Shown piece by piece: positions 62,606-64,000 of a DNA stretch of 64,000 nucleotides. The DNA lies in contig NZ_CP089520.1 in assembly GCF_021222645.1 (NCBI RefSeq), positions 434,001-498,000 on the forward strand, in the 5' to 3' direction. A model generated the notes under the pieces. It saw only the letters and a program-made list of their open reading frames with translations. It did not search any database and had not been told where the DNA came from. This stretch comes from Candidatus Nanosynbacter sp. HMT-352 (GTDB taxonomy: Bacteria > Patescibacteriota > Saccharimonadia > Saccharimonadales > Saccharimonadaceae). Positions within the stretch are counted from its first letter, which is position 1. Each line of letters begins with the position of its first letter. The position numbers and the translations under genes are program-made.

Positions 62606-63868
62606 ATGGCAAGACAGATGATTAGTACTATTATTGGCAAAAGCGTCAAGAAAGTCGCTAAATTACGCGGCGGCGGTTCGGCCTTGCCGGGTTTAGTGAT
62701 TGAAAAAATTGACCCAAAATTTATTCAAAGAACATTGGCAGATTTACCGCAAGGCGTGGTGATTATCAGCGGAACGAATGGGAAAACGACGACGACAAAA
62801 ATCGTCGTAGAGTTGCTGGAATCAGTTGGACTGAAAGTCTTCACCAATCGTACTGGTAGCAATTTTTCCCGAGGTGTGGCAGCAGCGCTACTTGATGAGG
62901 TCAATATCCGCGGCAAGCTGGACGCCGACATTGCAGTTCTGGAACTGGACGAGGCTTGGGCAGTTAAATTCGTACAAATTGTTCGCCCGCGCTTTTCCCT
63001 GCTTCTGAATGTTATGCGCGATCAATTAGACAGATTTGGAGAAATCGACAATACAGCCGCATTGCTTCAAAAAATAGCTGAAGCCACCAGCGACACTGTC
63101 GTTCTCAACCGCGACGATCTACGGATTTTTAAGATTAGCGAACATATTCAGGCTAAAAAAGTTTTCTTCGGCACAACTAGCGAATTACTTCAATTGATGC
63201 CAACGGACGACACTCTAAAATACGGAACCGCAGTCGCAAATCAAAGCGTAGCGGCTGATGTTTTATTGAAAAAGATTAACGCTCAACAGGCAACTTTTCA
63301 AATTGACAATAAAGAAATTGACGTAGATCTGCAACTCACTGGAGTTTACAATCTTCTCAATGCGGCGGCAGCGGTTACTCTGGCTCGACAAATCGCGGGA
63401 CCGGAAATTACCGATACGATTTTATCTGCGCTGGAAAACATAAAGCCAGCGTTTGGTCGTGGCGAAACGATTTACCTGAATGGCACGCCAATTGAGCTTA
63501 TTTTAGTGAAAAATCCAAGTGGCTTTCGGTTAGCACTTCTGTCGTTCGCCAAAAATAATAGTGCTACGATGATCGCCGTTAATGACAATTACGCCGACGG
63601 ACGAGATGTAAGTTGGTTCTGGGACGTCGATTTTTCACTATTGAAAAACGTAGCAATGATCAGCGGCGCGCGCGCTTACGATATGGCTTTACGGCTTCAA
63701 TATGACGACATTCCAATTGGAAAAATTGATACCAATATTTCGAAGGCCTTGGAAGATTTCATTAATACTAATCCCGACGAGCCAAAACAGATTTTTTGTA
63801 GCTACACAGCCATGACGGCAATTCGTCGCCTGCTGAGCGAAAAAACCGACGTGGAGGAAATATCATAA
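62606..63868 (+). CDS. murT: lipid II isoglutaminyl synthase, MurT subunit
   Basis: A 420-residue Mur-ligase homologue that, with GatD, amidates D-Glu of lipid II. P-loop IISGTNGKTTTTKIV, TNRTGSNFSRGVAAALL, VLELDEAWAVKFV, NVMRDQLDRFGEI, and the MurT-type C-terminus with NDNYADGRDVSWFWDVDF. Only one Cys is visible, so the four-Cys zinc ribbon of the S. aureus-type MurT middle domain is missing. TATAAT ends 7 nt before the ATG. Its TAA overlaps the ATG of gatD by one base. Confidence 0.93.
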   Translation: MARQMISTIIGKSVKKVAKLRGGGSALPGLVIEKIDPKFIQRTLADLPQGVVIISGTNGKTTTTKIVVELLESVGLKVFTNRTGSNFSRGVAAALLDEVNIRGKLDADIAVLELDEAWAVKFVQIVRPRFSLLLNVMRDQLDRFGEIDNTAALLQKIAEATSDTVVLNRDDLRIFKISEHIQAKKVFFGTTSELLQLMPTDDTLKYGTAVANQSVAADVLLKKINAQQATFQIDNKEIDVDLQLTGVYNLLNAAAAVTLARQIAGPEITDTILSALENIKPAFGRGETIYLNGTPIELILVKNPSGFRLALLSFAKNNSATMIAVNDNYADGRDVSWFWDVDFSLLKNVAMISGARAYDMALRLQYDDIPIGKIDTNISKALEDFINTNPDEPKQIFCSYTAMTAIRRLLSEKTDVEEIS

Positions 63869-64000
63869 TGAAAATAACAATTGCGCAACTTTATCCGCGA
63901 GATATGAATCTTTATGGCGACTGGGGCAACACGCTAGTCCTGAAAAAACGCCTAGAGCGACGCGGCTTTGAAGTAGAAATCATCGATCACAATCCAGGCG
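63868..64000 (+). CDS. gatD: lipid II isoglutaminyl synthase, GatD glutaminase subunit, 5' part
   Basis: The first 44 codons are seen before the window ends: MKITIAQLYPRDMNLYGDWG then NTLVLKKRLERRGFEV, matching the class I glutaminase GatD (usual LYPDLMNLYGDRGN). It supplies ammonia to MurT. The catalytic Cys and His lie outside the window. Confidence 0.9.
   Translation, partial: MKITIAQLYPRDMNLYGDWGNTLVLKKRLERRGFEVEIIDHNPG

Overview
The window looks like a piece of a Candidatus Saccharibacteria (TM7, Patescibacteria/CPR) chromosome. The evidence is very tight gene packing with stop/start overlaps of 1-14 nt, no stretch of 300 bases without a gene, and a standard genetic code (TGA really ends genes, so it is not an SR1/Gracilibacteria-type code). 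Several genes also have the forms seen in this group: a short alanyl-tRNA synthetase, a baseplate-J-like membrane protein next to an FtsA-like ATPase, type IV pilins, and Gram-positive-style wall genes (murA, murB, murT-gatD, mltG, G5-domain proteins). No rRNA is present, so the assignment is an inference.

Layout. 1-4.3 kb: C-terminally cut peptide-binding protein, secG, holin-like membrane protein, uvrC, DUF488. 4.3-8.6 kb: fur-trx-cupin-nudix operon, then an ABC exporter and a DedA protein. 8.6-16 kb: uvrA, a small membrane protein, two tandem secreted Asp-box propeller proteins with LAETG anchors, exonuclease I. 16-25 kb: obg, a LysM-CHAP wall hydrolase with a long leader, the ftsA-like/TM protein/ruvX/mltG operon, alaS. 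25-31.6 kb: rpsP, the nifS-ydcF-mnmA operon (sulfur transfer to tRNA), the metG-tatD operon. 31.6-36.3 kb: a secreted choline-binding-repeat/Ltp-repeat protein, ksgA, and two G5-domain wall proteins that share a nearly identical DNA tract. 36-43 kb: the pyk-pgk-tpiA-hypothetical-pcrA operon. 43-49.7 kb: a sensor kinase, a methyltransferase, a lone response regulator, folD, and five of the six tRNA genes. 49.7-54.4 kb: glucan phosphorylase, an XRE-MurA fusion, glyA. 54.4-58.5 kb: type IV pilus cluster (major pilin, three minor pilins, and a GspK/PilX-like protein carrying a seven-blade RCC1 propeller). 58.5-64 kb: murB, tRNA-Arg, a membrane-tethered Clp-type ATPase with a membrane partner, murT and the start of gatD.

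How the genes fit together. Much of the window concerns the cell surface: peptidoglycan precursors and their amidation (MurA, MurB, MurT-GatD), wall remodelling (MltG, CHAP, 3D and Apf-like domains), and surface proteins that could contact a host cell (RCC1-pilus tip, Asp-box proteins, choline-binding/Ltp protein). The rest is housekeeping: nucleotide excision repair, lower glycolysis, tRNA charging and modification.

Transcription signals are unusually readable. About twenty genes have a TATAAT-like -10 box ending 6-9 nt before the start codon, often with an upstream TGN, which implies leaderless mRNAs. Shine-Dalgarno sites appear mainly inside operons or behind long leaders.
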